This document shows, piece after piece, positions 48,661 to 55,548 of a stretch of 64,000 nucleotides of DNA. This stretch comes from Paenibacillus nanensis (GTDB taxonomy: Bacteria > Bacillota > Bacilli > Paenibacillales > Paenibacillaceae), in contig NZ_QXQA01000001.1 of the NCBI RefSeq assembly GCF_003583765.1, positions 1 through 64,000 on the forward strand. The letters are read 5' to 3'. How positions within the stretch are numbered: position 1 is the first letter of the stretch; each line of letters starts with the position of its first letter. The translations under genes were made by a program, and so were the position numbers. A model generated the notes under the pieces. That model worked only from the letters and a program-made list of their open reading frames with translations, was not told where the DNA came from and searched no databases.

Positions 48661-48702
48661 ACATAACCACGTATTTAATAATCTATTTTTCTGTGGTTAT
48701 GT
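48661..48702. repeat. 10-bp perfect inverted repeat upstream of the HNH gene
   Basis: ACATAACCAC (48661-48670) and GTGGTTATGT (48693-48702) flank 22 AT-rich bases, just upstream of the HNH endonuclease gene. It may be an operator or the end of an old insertion. Confidence 0.5.
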
Positions 48703-48731
48703 CTAAATTAGGCCTCGGGAGGCGATTGAAT

Positions 48732-49166
48732 ATGATAACAGTGCTCAATGTGGATGGTCAGAAACTAACCCCATGCGTGCTTGACCGGGCTTGGCGGGAA
48801 GTTAACCGAGCTCGTGCCGTCTGGATCGACGAGCAGACAATCCAATTACTTTACAACCCATTTTCATTTCGTGACTATCGAAAAACTGCATTAAAACGAG
48901 ACAAATACACTTGTTTGTGGTGCGGACGTCCCGCAACGACGGTAGATCATATTGTCCCCTCAAGCAAAGGCGGCTCAGATCTTCCCCAAAACTTACTCGC
49001 TGCTTGTATGGCATGCAATACGAAACGAGGAAACCGTTCAGCGTTCTCCTATTTAATTGAAAAAGTATTTTCCGTGCCGAATCTTATTAAGCTCTCTTAC
49101 CGCATCATTAAAGCTCGACGAAATCATCGCCAAACGAACCGATGCAAGTACTCTTCCACCGCCTGA
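48732..49166 (+). CDS. HNH endonuclease
   Basis: 144 residues. The HNH core is complete: CLWCGRP, TVDHIVPSSKGGSDLPQNL and ACMACNTKRGNR, i.e. two CxxC zinc pairs around the DH...N catalytic segment. ATG 48732 is chosen because GGGAGGCG precedes it. This compact type occurs both as free-standing chromosomal proteins and in phage or mobile contexts. It lies between attR of the large element and a longer copy of the ssrA 3' end, so it may be a relic of another integration. Confidence 0.85.
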   Translation: MITVLNVDGQKLTPCVLDRAWREVNRARAVWIDEQTIQLLYNPFSFRDYRKTALKRDKYTCLWCGRPATTVDHIVPSSKGGSDLPQNLLAACMACNTKRGNRSAFSYLIEKVFSVPNLIKLSYRIIKARRNHRQTNRCKYSSTA

Positions 49167-49372
49167 TGGCGGCTTTTTATCTTTATAGGGCGTCCAAACG
49201 AAATAGTTGTTGTGTTCCTAGTGAAACGGCACCGTACAGGTGTTTCTTTGCGTTTACGCCCGTTTGTTCATTGCGGATATACCTTCAGGTTTTCTTAAGG
49301 TCCTCTTTATAAAATAGTTACTTCTACCCGTTATACTCGTGTACAAAGAAAGTTGTACAGGAGGAAAATCAT

Positions 49373-49939
49373 ATGAACGAGTCGACGGCGTTGATGTTTA
49401 CGATCCCGTCTTGGTATGTAATTGGTCCCATATTTATAATCGGGCTGTTGGGATTATTTTTTTGGATGAAACGTCATGGAAGGAAGGAAAAGACACTTCA
49501 ATTCGTGATGCTGGTCTCGTTGCTAATATATCTATGCGGAGTGATTCACTTCGTATTTTTCCCGATCGACGTGAATATAGGACTTTATGCGAATCAGACT
49601 CCTTGGTATAAGACGGTGAATTGGATTCCAATCTTGACGATCGATGTAAAGACGTTCGTCTTAAACGTCATTATGCTAATCCCCTTAGGAATGTATGTTC
49701 CCTTTCTCCGTATGAAGACGGCTGCTTCCGCGAAGACGGCGGCAAAATTCGGGTTTATGATGAGTCTTTCTATCGAGTTGTTGCAGTTGCTGATTCGGGT
49801 TACCTTAGGGAACGGAAGAAGCACAGACATTAATGACTTGTTGGCGAACACATTAGGTGCAGTAATTGGGTATCTCATTGTGAAGTCATTGTTCAAGCAG
49901 CCGCTATTCAAGAGCCTGTTCCATCGATTTCAGTCATGA
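49373..49939 (+). CDS. VanZ-like membrane protein
   Basis: 188 residues with about five transmembrane helices. The VanZ-family signature is visible as WIPILTIDVKTFVLNVIMLIPLG followed by ELLQLLIR and GRSTDINDLLANTLGAVIGY. AGGAGGA precedes ATG 49373. VanZ members are linked with low-level teicoplanin resistance or are of unknown role in the envelope. The gene sits between attR and the long ssrA 3'-end copy. Confidence 0.88.
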   Translation: MNESTALMFTIPSWYVIGPIFIIGLLGLFFWMKRHGRKEKTLQFVMLVSLLIYLCGVIHFVFFPIDVNIGLYANQTPWYKTVNWIPILTIDVKTFVLNVIMLIPLGMYVPFLRMKTAASAKTAAKFGFMMSLSIELLQLLIRVTLGNGRSTDINDLLANTLGAVIGYLIVKSLFKQPLFKSLFHRFQS

Positions 49940-49992
49940 GGTTAAATCCTAGGCTAAAGCAGCCGGTCCGTGTGATGACATCTAATTCGTGA

Positions 49993-50063
49993 CTACACCC
50001 GTAGAAAGCCGTGTGGCGTGGTCTTCGGACAGACAGGGGTTCAAATCCCCCTCGCCTCCACCA
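49993..50063 (+). pseudogene. Duplicated 3' end of ssrA (displaced tmRNA fragment)
   Basis: Forty bases (from CTACACCCGTAGAAAGCC to CTTCGGACAG) are identical to the genuine tmRNA 3' region, then come an ACAG duplication, GGGGTTCAAATCCCC with one extra C, and TCGCCTCCACCA. The genuine copy is 17405-17470. There is no 5' half or tag frame, so it is not a second tmRNA but a trace of integration into ssrA older than or different from the 31-kb element. Confidence 0.85.
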
Positions 50064-50100
50064 AACATGAAAAACCCGACCGGATCAGGTCGGGTTTTTG
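50064..50100 (+). terminator. Terminator, copy 1 of a dispersed family
   Basis: AAAACCCGACC-GGATCA-GGTCGGGTTTT with a T run, preceded by AAACATGA. It directly follows the ssrA 3'-end copy and may be the original tmRNA terminator. Related copies are at 52138, 53077, 55136 and 62141. Confidence 0.85.
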
Positions 50101-50161
50101 CTATTTAAAGTGAGGCCGTCATGCTCCCAGGGAGGAGGCGGCCTTTATGTATTTTTTGTGT

Positions 50162-50232
50162 ACGATAACGTACAGATATATTTTTCTTCGCATTCAGAGG
50201 GTATAGTTATTTTTATAGACGATATCGTACAG
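50162..50232. promoter_or_regulatory. Repeated operator-like sites upstream of the TetR gene
   Basis: ACGATAACGTACAG (50162-50175) and ACGATATCGTACAG (50219-50232) differ by one base; both have a GTACG/CGTAC or ACGAT/ATCGT palindrome. They flank a TATAGT (50202-50207) -10-like box. Likely autoregulatory operators of the TetR protein encoded at 50249. Confidence 0.6.
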
Positions 50233-50248
50233 AAAAAGAGGTGAGAGG

Positions 50249-50803
50249 ATGCCGAAGGTAATCGCAACCAAAGAGGATTGGATCCGGAAAGGGATAGAGA
50301 AATTCGCCCATAGCGGAGAAAGAGGGTTGATTATCGATCAAATGTCAAAGGAGCTGGGGTGCAGCAAAAGCAGCTTCTATTGGTATTTCGAAGACCGGAG
50401 CGATTTTATCGCGCGTATCGTCGAACGTTGGAGCGAGATCGCGACGGAAGATGTGATACGCTCCTCCTCCGCACCTGAGAATGTGGTGGAGAGAATAACG
50501 ACCATGCTGAAGCACATGTTTTCCGCGACGCGGAAAGGCGACTTCTTATTTTATTTGCGAAAATGGAGCGAGGAATCGCAGTCCTTCCAAACCGAACTGG
50601 CTACGATCGAGCGAACGAGGATGAATTACGCAAAAGAGCTTTTTGTAAGAGCCGGAATGTCATCTGAGACTGCTGAGTCCAAGTCCTTCATCCTCTATCA
50701 TTATTATTTGGGATGGTATGAGCGGCATAAAAACCAACGGATTGGCGAGGAAGAGCTGCGTCTTCATATCGAACAATTACGAATGCAGTTACTCGGCCTA
50801 TAA
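50249..50803 (+). CDS. TetR/AcrR-family regulator
   Basis: 184 residues. The N-terminal HTH reads KEDWIRKGIEKFAHSGERG then MSKELGCSKSSFYWYFEDR, with the family's YWYF segment. The ligand domain is not assigned. It is 12 bases before the DUF3995 membrane-protein gene, which it probably controls, and two near-identical sites lie upstream. AAGAGGTGAG precedes ATG 50249. Confidence 0.88.
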   Translation: MPKVIATKEDWIRKGIEKFAHSGERGLIIDQMSKELGCSKSSFYWYFEDRSDFIARIVERWSEIATEDVIRSSSAPENVVERITTMLKHMFSATRKGDFLFYLRKWSEESQSFQTELATIERTRMNYAKELFVRAGMSSETAESKSFILYHYYLGWYERHKNQRIGEEELRLHIEQLRMQLLGL

Positions 50804-50815
50804 GGAGGAAGTGCG

Positions 50816-51238
50816 ATGATCATTGTGCTTAATTGGGCTATAGGCGGAATATTGTTATTTCTGAGTGCCGTTCATTGGTATTGGGTGGCGGGCGGAAGAA
50901 GGGGGACTCAAGCGGCGGTCCCAAGCGACGGTTCGACGAAGTTGTTTCGGCCTTCGAAGCTTGCGACAGGTGTTGTGGCGGGGCTATTGCTAATGGCGGC
51001 ATGGTTTGTGCTGGAATTCGGAGGAGCGGTGGAGCAGCTTGTTTTTCCGAAATGGCTGCTTACGTACGGACGATGGGGTTTATCCGCTGTTTTTATCCTA
51101 AGAGCGATTGGAGATTTTAGGTGGATCGGTTTTTTCAAAAAACGGAAAGGGACGTTGTTCGCGCAGTGGGATACGATTTTGTATTCTCCGTTATGTCTTT
51201 GTATTGGAATCGGGCTATTGGCCATTGCGCAAGCGTGA
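50816..51238 (+). CDS. DUF3995 membrane protein
   Basis: 140 residues with four transmembrane helices (about 4-25, 48-68, 82-100, 118-138). The WYWVAGGRRGTQAAVP stretch and the C-terminal GDFRWIGFFKK...FAQWDTILYSPLCL region are typical of DUF3995. AAGGAGG precedes ATG 50816. Cotranscribed with the TetR gene; often annotated as hypothetical, with no known activity. Confidence 0.85.
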   Translation: MIIVLNWAIGGILLFLSAVHWYWVAGGRRGTQAAVPSDGSTKLFRPSKLATGVVAGLLLMAAWFVLEFGGAVEQLVFPKWLLTYGRWGLSAVFILRAIGDFRWIGFFKKRKGTLFAQWDTILYSPLCLCIGIGLLAIAQA

Positions 51239-51307
51239 CGGGCGGCTGGATCAGGCCGGAACATTCGTATGGAAAAATAAAGTTGGTTTACTCTGATGCT
51301 GTAAGAA

Positions 51308-51336
51308 TTGCTATTCAGGGAGAAACGTGCTATTAT
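51308..51336 (+). promoter_or_regulatory. Promoter of the second cold-shock gene
   Basis: TTGCTA (51308-51313), 17-bp spacer, TATTAT (51331-51336). Transcription would begin near 51343, just before the leader hairpin. Confidence 0.65.
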
Positions 51337-51356
51337 AAACATATTGGAATTTTGAC

Positions 51357-51431
51357 CTGAATTCACATATTGCAGAGGGTTAATGTTTTGATTCGTTATA
51401 TTAACCTTGTGCAATATGTGAATTTTTTATT
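51357..51431 (+). promoter_or_regulatory. Leader hairpin with U-tract upstream of the second cold-shock gene
   Basis: GAATTCACATATTGC and GGGTTAAT pair with ATTAACC and GCAATATGTGAATT, followed by six T residues. The left arm CCTGAATTCACATATTG is identical to that before the first csp gene, while loop sequences differ with compensating changes. This is a conserved terminator-like leader about 50 bases before the start codon. Confidence 0.72.
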
Positions 51432-51477
51432 TGTAGCCGAATAAGAAAGGTCATGTAAAATTTGGAGGTGTTTCTTT

Positions 51478-51678
51478 ATGCAAACAGGAACAGTTAAATG
51501 GTTTAACGCGGAAAAAGGCTTTGGTTTTATCGAGGTTGAAGGCGGCGGGGATGTATTCGTACATTTCAGCGCGATCGTCGGCGACGGCTTTAAATCGTTG
51601 GACGAAGGCCAACGAGTAGAGTTTAACGTTGTTCAGGGTAACCGCGGGCAGCAAGCTGAGAATGTCGTAAAACTGTAA
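51478..51678 (+). CDS. csp: Cold-shock protein (CspA/CspB family), copy 2
   Basis: 66 residues, differing from copy 1 only at a few positions, with intact RNP1 (KGFGFIEVE) and RNP2 (VFVHFSAI). TTGGAGG precedes ATG 51478. It is followed by a terminator and then by a YdjO-like cold-inducible gene. This linkage supports a cold-related role. Confidence 0.96.
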   Translation: MQTGTVKWFNAEKGFGFIEVEGGGDVFVHFSAIVGDGFKSLDEGQRVEFNVVQGNRGQQAENVVKL

Positions 51679-51689
51679 GAGAAGTTCCC

Positions 51690-51724
51690 AAATCCCCAAA
51701 CTTGGTGTTTGGGGATTTTATTTT
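51690..51724 (+). terminator. Terminator after csp copy 2
   Basis: AAATCCCCAAAC and GTTTGGGGATTT form a 12-bp stem followed by TTTATTTT. Confidence 0.88.
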
Positions 51725-51771
51725 AAGAAATGACGCGCACCAGGCGACATTCATTCGAGGAGGAAGGTCCA

Positions 51772-52047
51772 TTGCATTCTTGGAATAAACCGCTGGAAAA
51801 TCTGCCTGAAGAAATGACCGTGATTTGGTCCTGTACGAATACAGGCTGCGCTAGCTGGATGAGAGAAGATTTCTCGTTCAAAGAAGTTCCCGTATGCTCG
51901 CTATGCAAGTCGCCCATGGTCAGCAGTCAGAGAAGTCTGCCCATCTTAATGTCGTCGGATCAGCAGGTAAAGCGTTTCAGAAAAAACCAGCAAAAAGCGA
52001 AAGTGACGGACAAGGTATTGCAGGATCCAAAAGAGGCGCCTCAGTAA
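51772..52047 (+). CDS. YdjO-like cold-inducible protein
   Basis: 91 residues from TTG 51772, which has the very strong GAGGAGGAAGG site 4-8 bases upstream; the ATG at 51730 has none. The family core is IWSCTNTGCASWMREDFSF then VPVCSLCKSPM, a zinc-binding CxxxxC...CxxC arrangement like B. subtilis YdjO, and LPIL after it. The neighbour is a cold-shock gene. Function unknown beyond cold induction of relatives. Confidence 0.82.
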   Translation: MHSWNKPLENLPEEMTVIWSCTNTGCASWMREDFSFKEVPVCSLCKSPMVSSQRSLPILMSSDQQVKRFRKNQQKAKVTDKVLQDPKEAPQ

Positions 52048-52105
52048 GCGGTTCACGATGACCTCTATACCTGCCACGCTCTTAGAAGCCTAAGCAGCGA
52101 TTTCA

Positions 52106-52137
52106 TCGGACAGGGGACCAACTCCCCTCGCTGCCGC
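52106..52137 (+). pseudogene. Decayed third copy of the ssrA 3' end
   Basis: TCGGACAGGGGACCAACTCC then CCTCGCTGCCGC corresponds to the tmRNA T arm and acceptor end with several substitutions. Like the copy at 49993, it is followed directly by TAAACATGAA and the same terminator hairpin. Sequence further upstream (from about 52060) shows only faint similarity. Confidence 0.6.
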
Positions 52138-52177
52138 TAAACATGAAGAACCCGACCGGATCAGGTCGGGTTTTTGC
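52138..52177 (+). terminator. Terminator, copy 2 of the dispersed family
   Basis: TAAACATGAAGAACCCGACC then GGATCAGGTCGGGTTTTT, nearly identical to the copy at 50064. Confidence 0.85.
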
Positions 52178-52267
52178 GTTTATCATACAGCTATTATGGA
52201 TTGTGACTCCATAAGATTCGGTATATAATAAACCGATTGATTCCATAACGAGAGTTGGACATTTGAA

Positions 52268-53062
52268 TTGAGGACTTTGATTTTCCTAGTGTTATGCTTG
52301 CTGCAAATGTCTCCTTGGATTGGTGAACGATTGTTCGCCAGAGAAGGGGAATTTACGTGGATCTGGTGGGGCGGCGCATTTATTGCCGCAAGTATCATTC
52401 TTTTGCTCGTTAAATGGGCTAATAGGCGAGGGCTATCCGAAGTATATGTTGAACTGAAGGGTTGGCGAAAGCGAACCATTATTTATCTCTTTTTGTTGGG
52501 TTTGGTATCGTATGGGGCGGTTTTTGCGATACGGCTTGGACTTGGCGGGATTCAGTTTATAGGCATGCCGCCATTCATGCAGGTCGGGGCTGCCATAGCG
52601 GAATGCATCCTGATGACGTTCTATATTGCATTGACGGAGGAGGTCATTTTCCGGGGATTTGTGCTTTCGAATTTATTGCGCAAATATTCGGCAGCTACAG
52701 CAGTGGCCGGATCCTTGGTTCTCTTCATCTTGTTTCATCTCCCCAAATGGGAATCGCTTGTGACTTCACCGTATTTATTTCACCTTGCAGCGTCGGGCTT
52801 CTTGTTTTCCATTGTATGTATAAGATCCAAAACATTATGGCATAGTATTGCCCTTCATTGGGGCTGGAATATGGGAGCATTTATGCTGATTGAGCATACG
52901 GATACGGTTGTTTGGACCGAGCAGCCGTCATCCTTCGGTTGGTCGAATGTAGCCGGATGGGCTTCGGTATTCGTAAATTTGATCCTGATCTGTCTAGTTT
53001 TTAAGCTATATAAAACCGCTCGACGTAGCGGCTCCTCGCTGATTTCGCATCCAAGCAGCTAG
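52268..53062 (+). CDS. CPBP family intramembrane glutamic endopeptidase
   Basis: 264 residues with about seven or eight transmembrane helices. The CAAX-protease/bacteriocin-processing motifs are present: TEEVIFRGF (EExxxR), FILFHLPKW (FxxxH) and ALHWGWNMGAF (HxxxN). Start taken at TTG 52268, although its ribosome site is poor and a later start is possible. Such proteins act in the membrane as proteases in peptide processing or immunity; the substrate is unknown. Terminator copies stand on both sides. Confidence 0.88.
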   Translation: MRTLIFLVLCLLQMSPWIGERLFAREGEFTWIWWGGAFIAASIILLLVKWANRRGLSEVYVELKGWRKRTIIYLFLLGLVSYGAVFAIRLGLGGIQFIGMPPFMQVGAAIAECILMTFYIALTEEVIFRGFVLSNLLRKYSAATAVAGSLVLFILFHLPKWESLVTSPYLFHLAASGFLFSIVCIRSKTLWHSIALHWGWNMGAFMLIEHTDTVVWTEQPSSFGWSNVAGWASVFVNLILICLVFKLYKTARRSGSSLISHPSS

Positions 53063-53076
53063 ATCAAGATTTCCGC

Positions 53077-53115
53077 TAAACATGAAAACCCGACCGGTTC
53101 AGGTCGGGTCTTGCT
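53077..53115 (+). terminator. Terminator, copy 3 of the dispersed family
   Basis: TAAACATGAAAACCCGACC then GGTTCAGGTCGGGTC. It is preceded by CCGC as at 52134. The T run is interrupted, so it may be weaker. Confidence 0.7.
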
Positions 53116-53173
53116 TTGTCTGGGGTTTGATTTGAACTTCAAGAAGTCTAGGAGAATAGGGGCGTCCCGCGTG

Positions 53174-54934
53174 CTACGGCGCGCTTATTTCAAGCTCCTG
53201 CTTAAAGTCTAGAGTATTTGCCCCCGATACGGAGTCTCCGAAAGTAAATTCGACCGATTCCGCATACTCGCCTTTGTTGTTGAGTCGAACTAGCATAGGA
53301 ATAGGATCATGTCCTTCCGGCAGCCATCTTACCGTCGCCTTATAACGGGCGATCGGCAGCTGGTCTATGCCATTGCCGTCATTCACCTGTCCCACCCGTT
53401 TCGTGATCGGTTTGCCGGCTTTTCCGTTTTGAATAGGCGTAAGCGTAATTTCTACATCGTTGATGTCAAATTCGGGTAGATCGTCGCCAAACGAGTAAAA
53501 GTCAGGATAAACAAAGATATAACCATCCCCGTTCACCCAGGTGAAATTGCGAATCGCTCCGGAATTGCCGGCAAAAGGCTGGTCGCCATCCGCATAAATA
53601 TCGTAGGTAAAGGTTTTACCCTCAATGGTTTTGCTGAAATGCGCGCCCATACGCCATGTCGTTGCGATAGGAGGAAGCTCCAAGCGGTAATATCCTGAAT
53701 CGTCGGTAGTGCCTAAAATATTGCTGTCATATTGCAAGGTATTGTCCGCATAAACCGATGCGCCCGCAATAGGATTGCCTTCAGCGTCAAGAAGATAACC
53801 TTTCACAACATAAGGCTCAACGGTGAGGTCCGGCGTTGTCGGTTCAGGAGCAGACGGCTCTTGATCCGTGCCCGTACCCGGATTGTTGATTTCAATCGTG
53901 GTGATGTTGCCCGTGCGGGAATATGATACTTGATATCCGCTATTCTCCGATATGAAGCGCAGAGGAACCATGGTTTTGCCGGAAATGATTTGTGCCGGTA
54001 CGCTAAGTGCGACATCCTTATCGTTTACTTTCGCGGTTTTGCTGTCGATCGTTAACTTAATCGTAAGGCTGCTTTTCGTGCCGATCGCCTGGCGATACGT
54101 TTTGGTCTCGATCCAGTCCACCTTGAACCCCAATGTTTCAAACAGCTTACGGAACGGAACCAGCGTCGTTCCATTTTTAATAATGGGCTGCGTGCCGTCA
54201 AATTGCAGCTCCTTCCCCTTAAAGAAAACGTGAATCTTTTGGGCTTCTGCAGCAGGGGGAGTTGATGGGCTCGAGCTAGGCGTTGGGACTGGTTTTGAGC
54301 TAGGAGCAGGGTCTGGCTTTGAGCTGCTAGGAGGGGATGGATCCTTCGCGGTCATCGGCTCCTTATATTTGATAGGCTCGGATGAGACCGTGCCTTGCGG
54401 CGTCTCAATTTCAAGCACAAAATATTGGGACTCATTAATGGAACCATTGTGTCCATTGTTGCTGGCATACAGATCGAATGTTAAGTCGCCTTCGAACTCG
54501 CCGACCGGTTCCTTGACGTCCTTTCGGAAACCAGGGTTAATAATGACACGATCCGTCGTTTCGCCCGTTGCCGTTTTGACCGTCTTCTCCTGCACGATGC
54601 CAAGCAGCCAACCTGCGGTAACGCGGTTCGTTCGCCATATTCCATGAGCGTTGTCCTTCCCGTAAGCATCCGTCGTCCGCAGTACGATGGCATTTATAAC
54701 GGTCTTCTGCTCAAGACTTAGCTTCAGCTTGAAATGTCCGTCCTTATAGCCCTCCGGTTCAAAGTAATCGGAGCCTACGATGTCGGAAGCCGTATCCAGC
54801 AAACTAAACTCCTTAATCTCAATACCTTGCGGCTTGGTCTCGCCGAACCCAAAAGCGAATCCGGAAAAGATAAAACAGCCGGTCATCACTAAAGCCAACA
54901 CTTTGTTTCGAAAATGGGACTGCCAATAGTTCAT
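53174..54934 (-). CDS. Secreted protein with copper-amine-oxidase-like stalk domain and Ig-like carboxypeptidase-regulatory domain
   Basis: 586 residues. A signal peptide (NKVLALVMTGCFIFSGFAFG) is followed by an unassigned domain (about 30-200), a Pro/Ser/Lys linker, and a stalk domain typical of Paenibacillus surface proteins (LVPFRKLFETLGFKVDW and MVPLRFISENSGYQV). After a second linker comes a carboxypeptidase regulatory-like domain (KGYLLDAEGNPIAGASVYA) and a beta-rich end. AGGAGGAAT precedes the ATG at 54934. No catalytic motif; likely a cell-wall or extracellular binding protein. It is on the opposite strand to its neighbours. Confidence 0.8.
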   Translation of the reverse strand: MNYWQSHFRNKVLALVMTGCFIFSGFAFGFGETKPQGIEIKEFSLLDTASDIVGSDYFEPEGYKDGHFKLKLSLEQKTVINAIVLRTTDAYGKDNAHGIWRTNRVTAGWLLGIVQEKTVKTATGETTDRVIINPGFRKDVKEPVGEFEGDLTFDLYASNNGHNGSINESQYFVLEIETPQGTVSSEPIKYKEPMTAKDPSPPSSSKPDPAPSSKPVPTPSSSPSTPPAAEAQKIHVFFKGKELQFDGTQPIIKNGTTLVPFRKLFETLGFKVDWIETKTYRQAIGTKSSLTIKLTIDSKTAKVNDKDVALSVPAQIISGKTMVPLRFISENSGYQVSYSRTGNITTIEINNPGTGTDQEPSAPEPTTPDLTVEPYVVKGYLLDAEGNPIAGASVYADNTLQYDSNILGTTDDSGYYRLELPPIATTWRMGAHFSKTIEGKTFTYDIYADGDQPFAGNSGAIRNFTWVNGDGYIFVYPDFYSFGDDLPEFDINDVEITLTPIQNGKAGKPITKRVGQVNDGNGIDQLPIARYKATVRWLPEGHDPIPMLVRLNNKGEYAESVEFTFGDSVSGANTLDFKQELEISAP

Positions 54935-55006
54935 GATTGTATTCCTCCTGAAATGTTGTATTCGACCATACTTACTGCTAATAGAAACGATTCCAACCCC
55001 TTCCAA

Positions 55007-55548
55007 TTTGATACAACCATAATTTTATTGGCTCAGCCGCTTCCTGCCTATTATCCAAAGGGATAATATTTGGTATACCAACGGTTACCAGTGCCGTCGT
55101 GCAGCCATTCTCTAACCGCCCTCGCAAAACAAAGCAAAAAAACCGACCGGTTCAGGTCGGTTTCTCCTATTCTGAGGCGTATGCGTTGTGAATCGTTATG
55201 GGTACGCTGATCATCATTTAGATTGGAGTCGAGCTTCTAGTGGAAATGGTTCATCAATGTAAAATATTGGGGGTTTCTTGAAAGCTCGAAGGTCGAATTT
55301 GTCTCCGAAGTTGTTCGGCCTGCCGGAAGGGCATACACGCAGAAGATCGCCGGGGCTGCGCCGGGAAGAGGTTTGATATTAACGCCGCGAGATAGTTGAA
55401 TCGCAGGTTTTCGCTCGCACGCAAGGAAGGATAAACCTGCCGGACAGCGAATATTGTGTTCCATACTTGTTGTGAGGTGGTGGAGGTGCACGGGAATCGA
55501 ACTGTAAAGTCTCCGGGAAATGCTCATAGGAAGATAACTCTCCTGTCC
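55007..55548 (+). other. Intergenic region with terminator copy 4
   Basis: No gene seen. At 55136-55167, AAAAACCGACC-GGTTCA-GGTCGGTTT is the fourth member of the dispersed terminator family, here without the TAAACATGA prefix. The remainder holds the leader of the histidine kinase gene. Confidence 0.6.

Noticed and set aside
49993..50063. Second tmRNA gene
   Set aside because: Only the 3' part is present; no 5' half, no tag frame and an insertion in the T-arm region.
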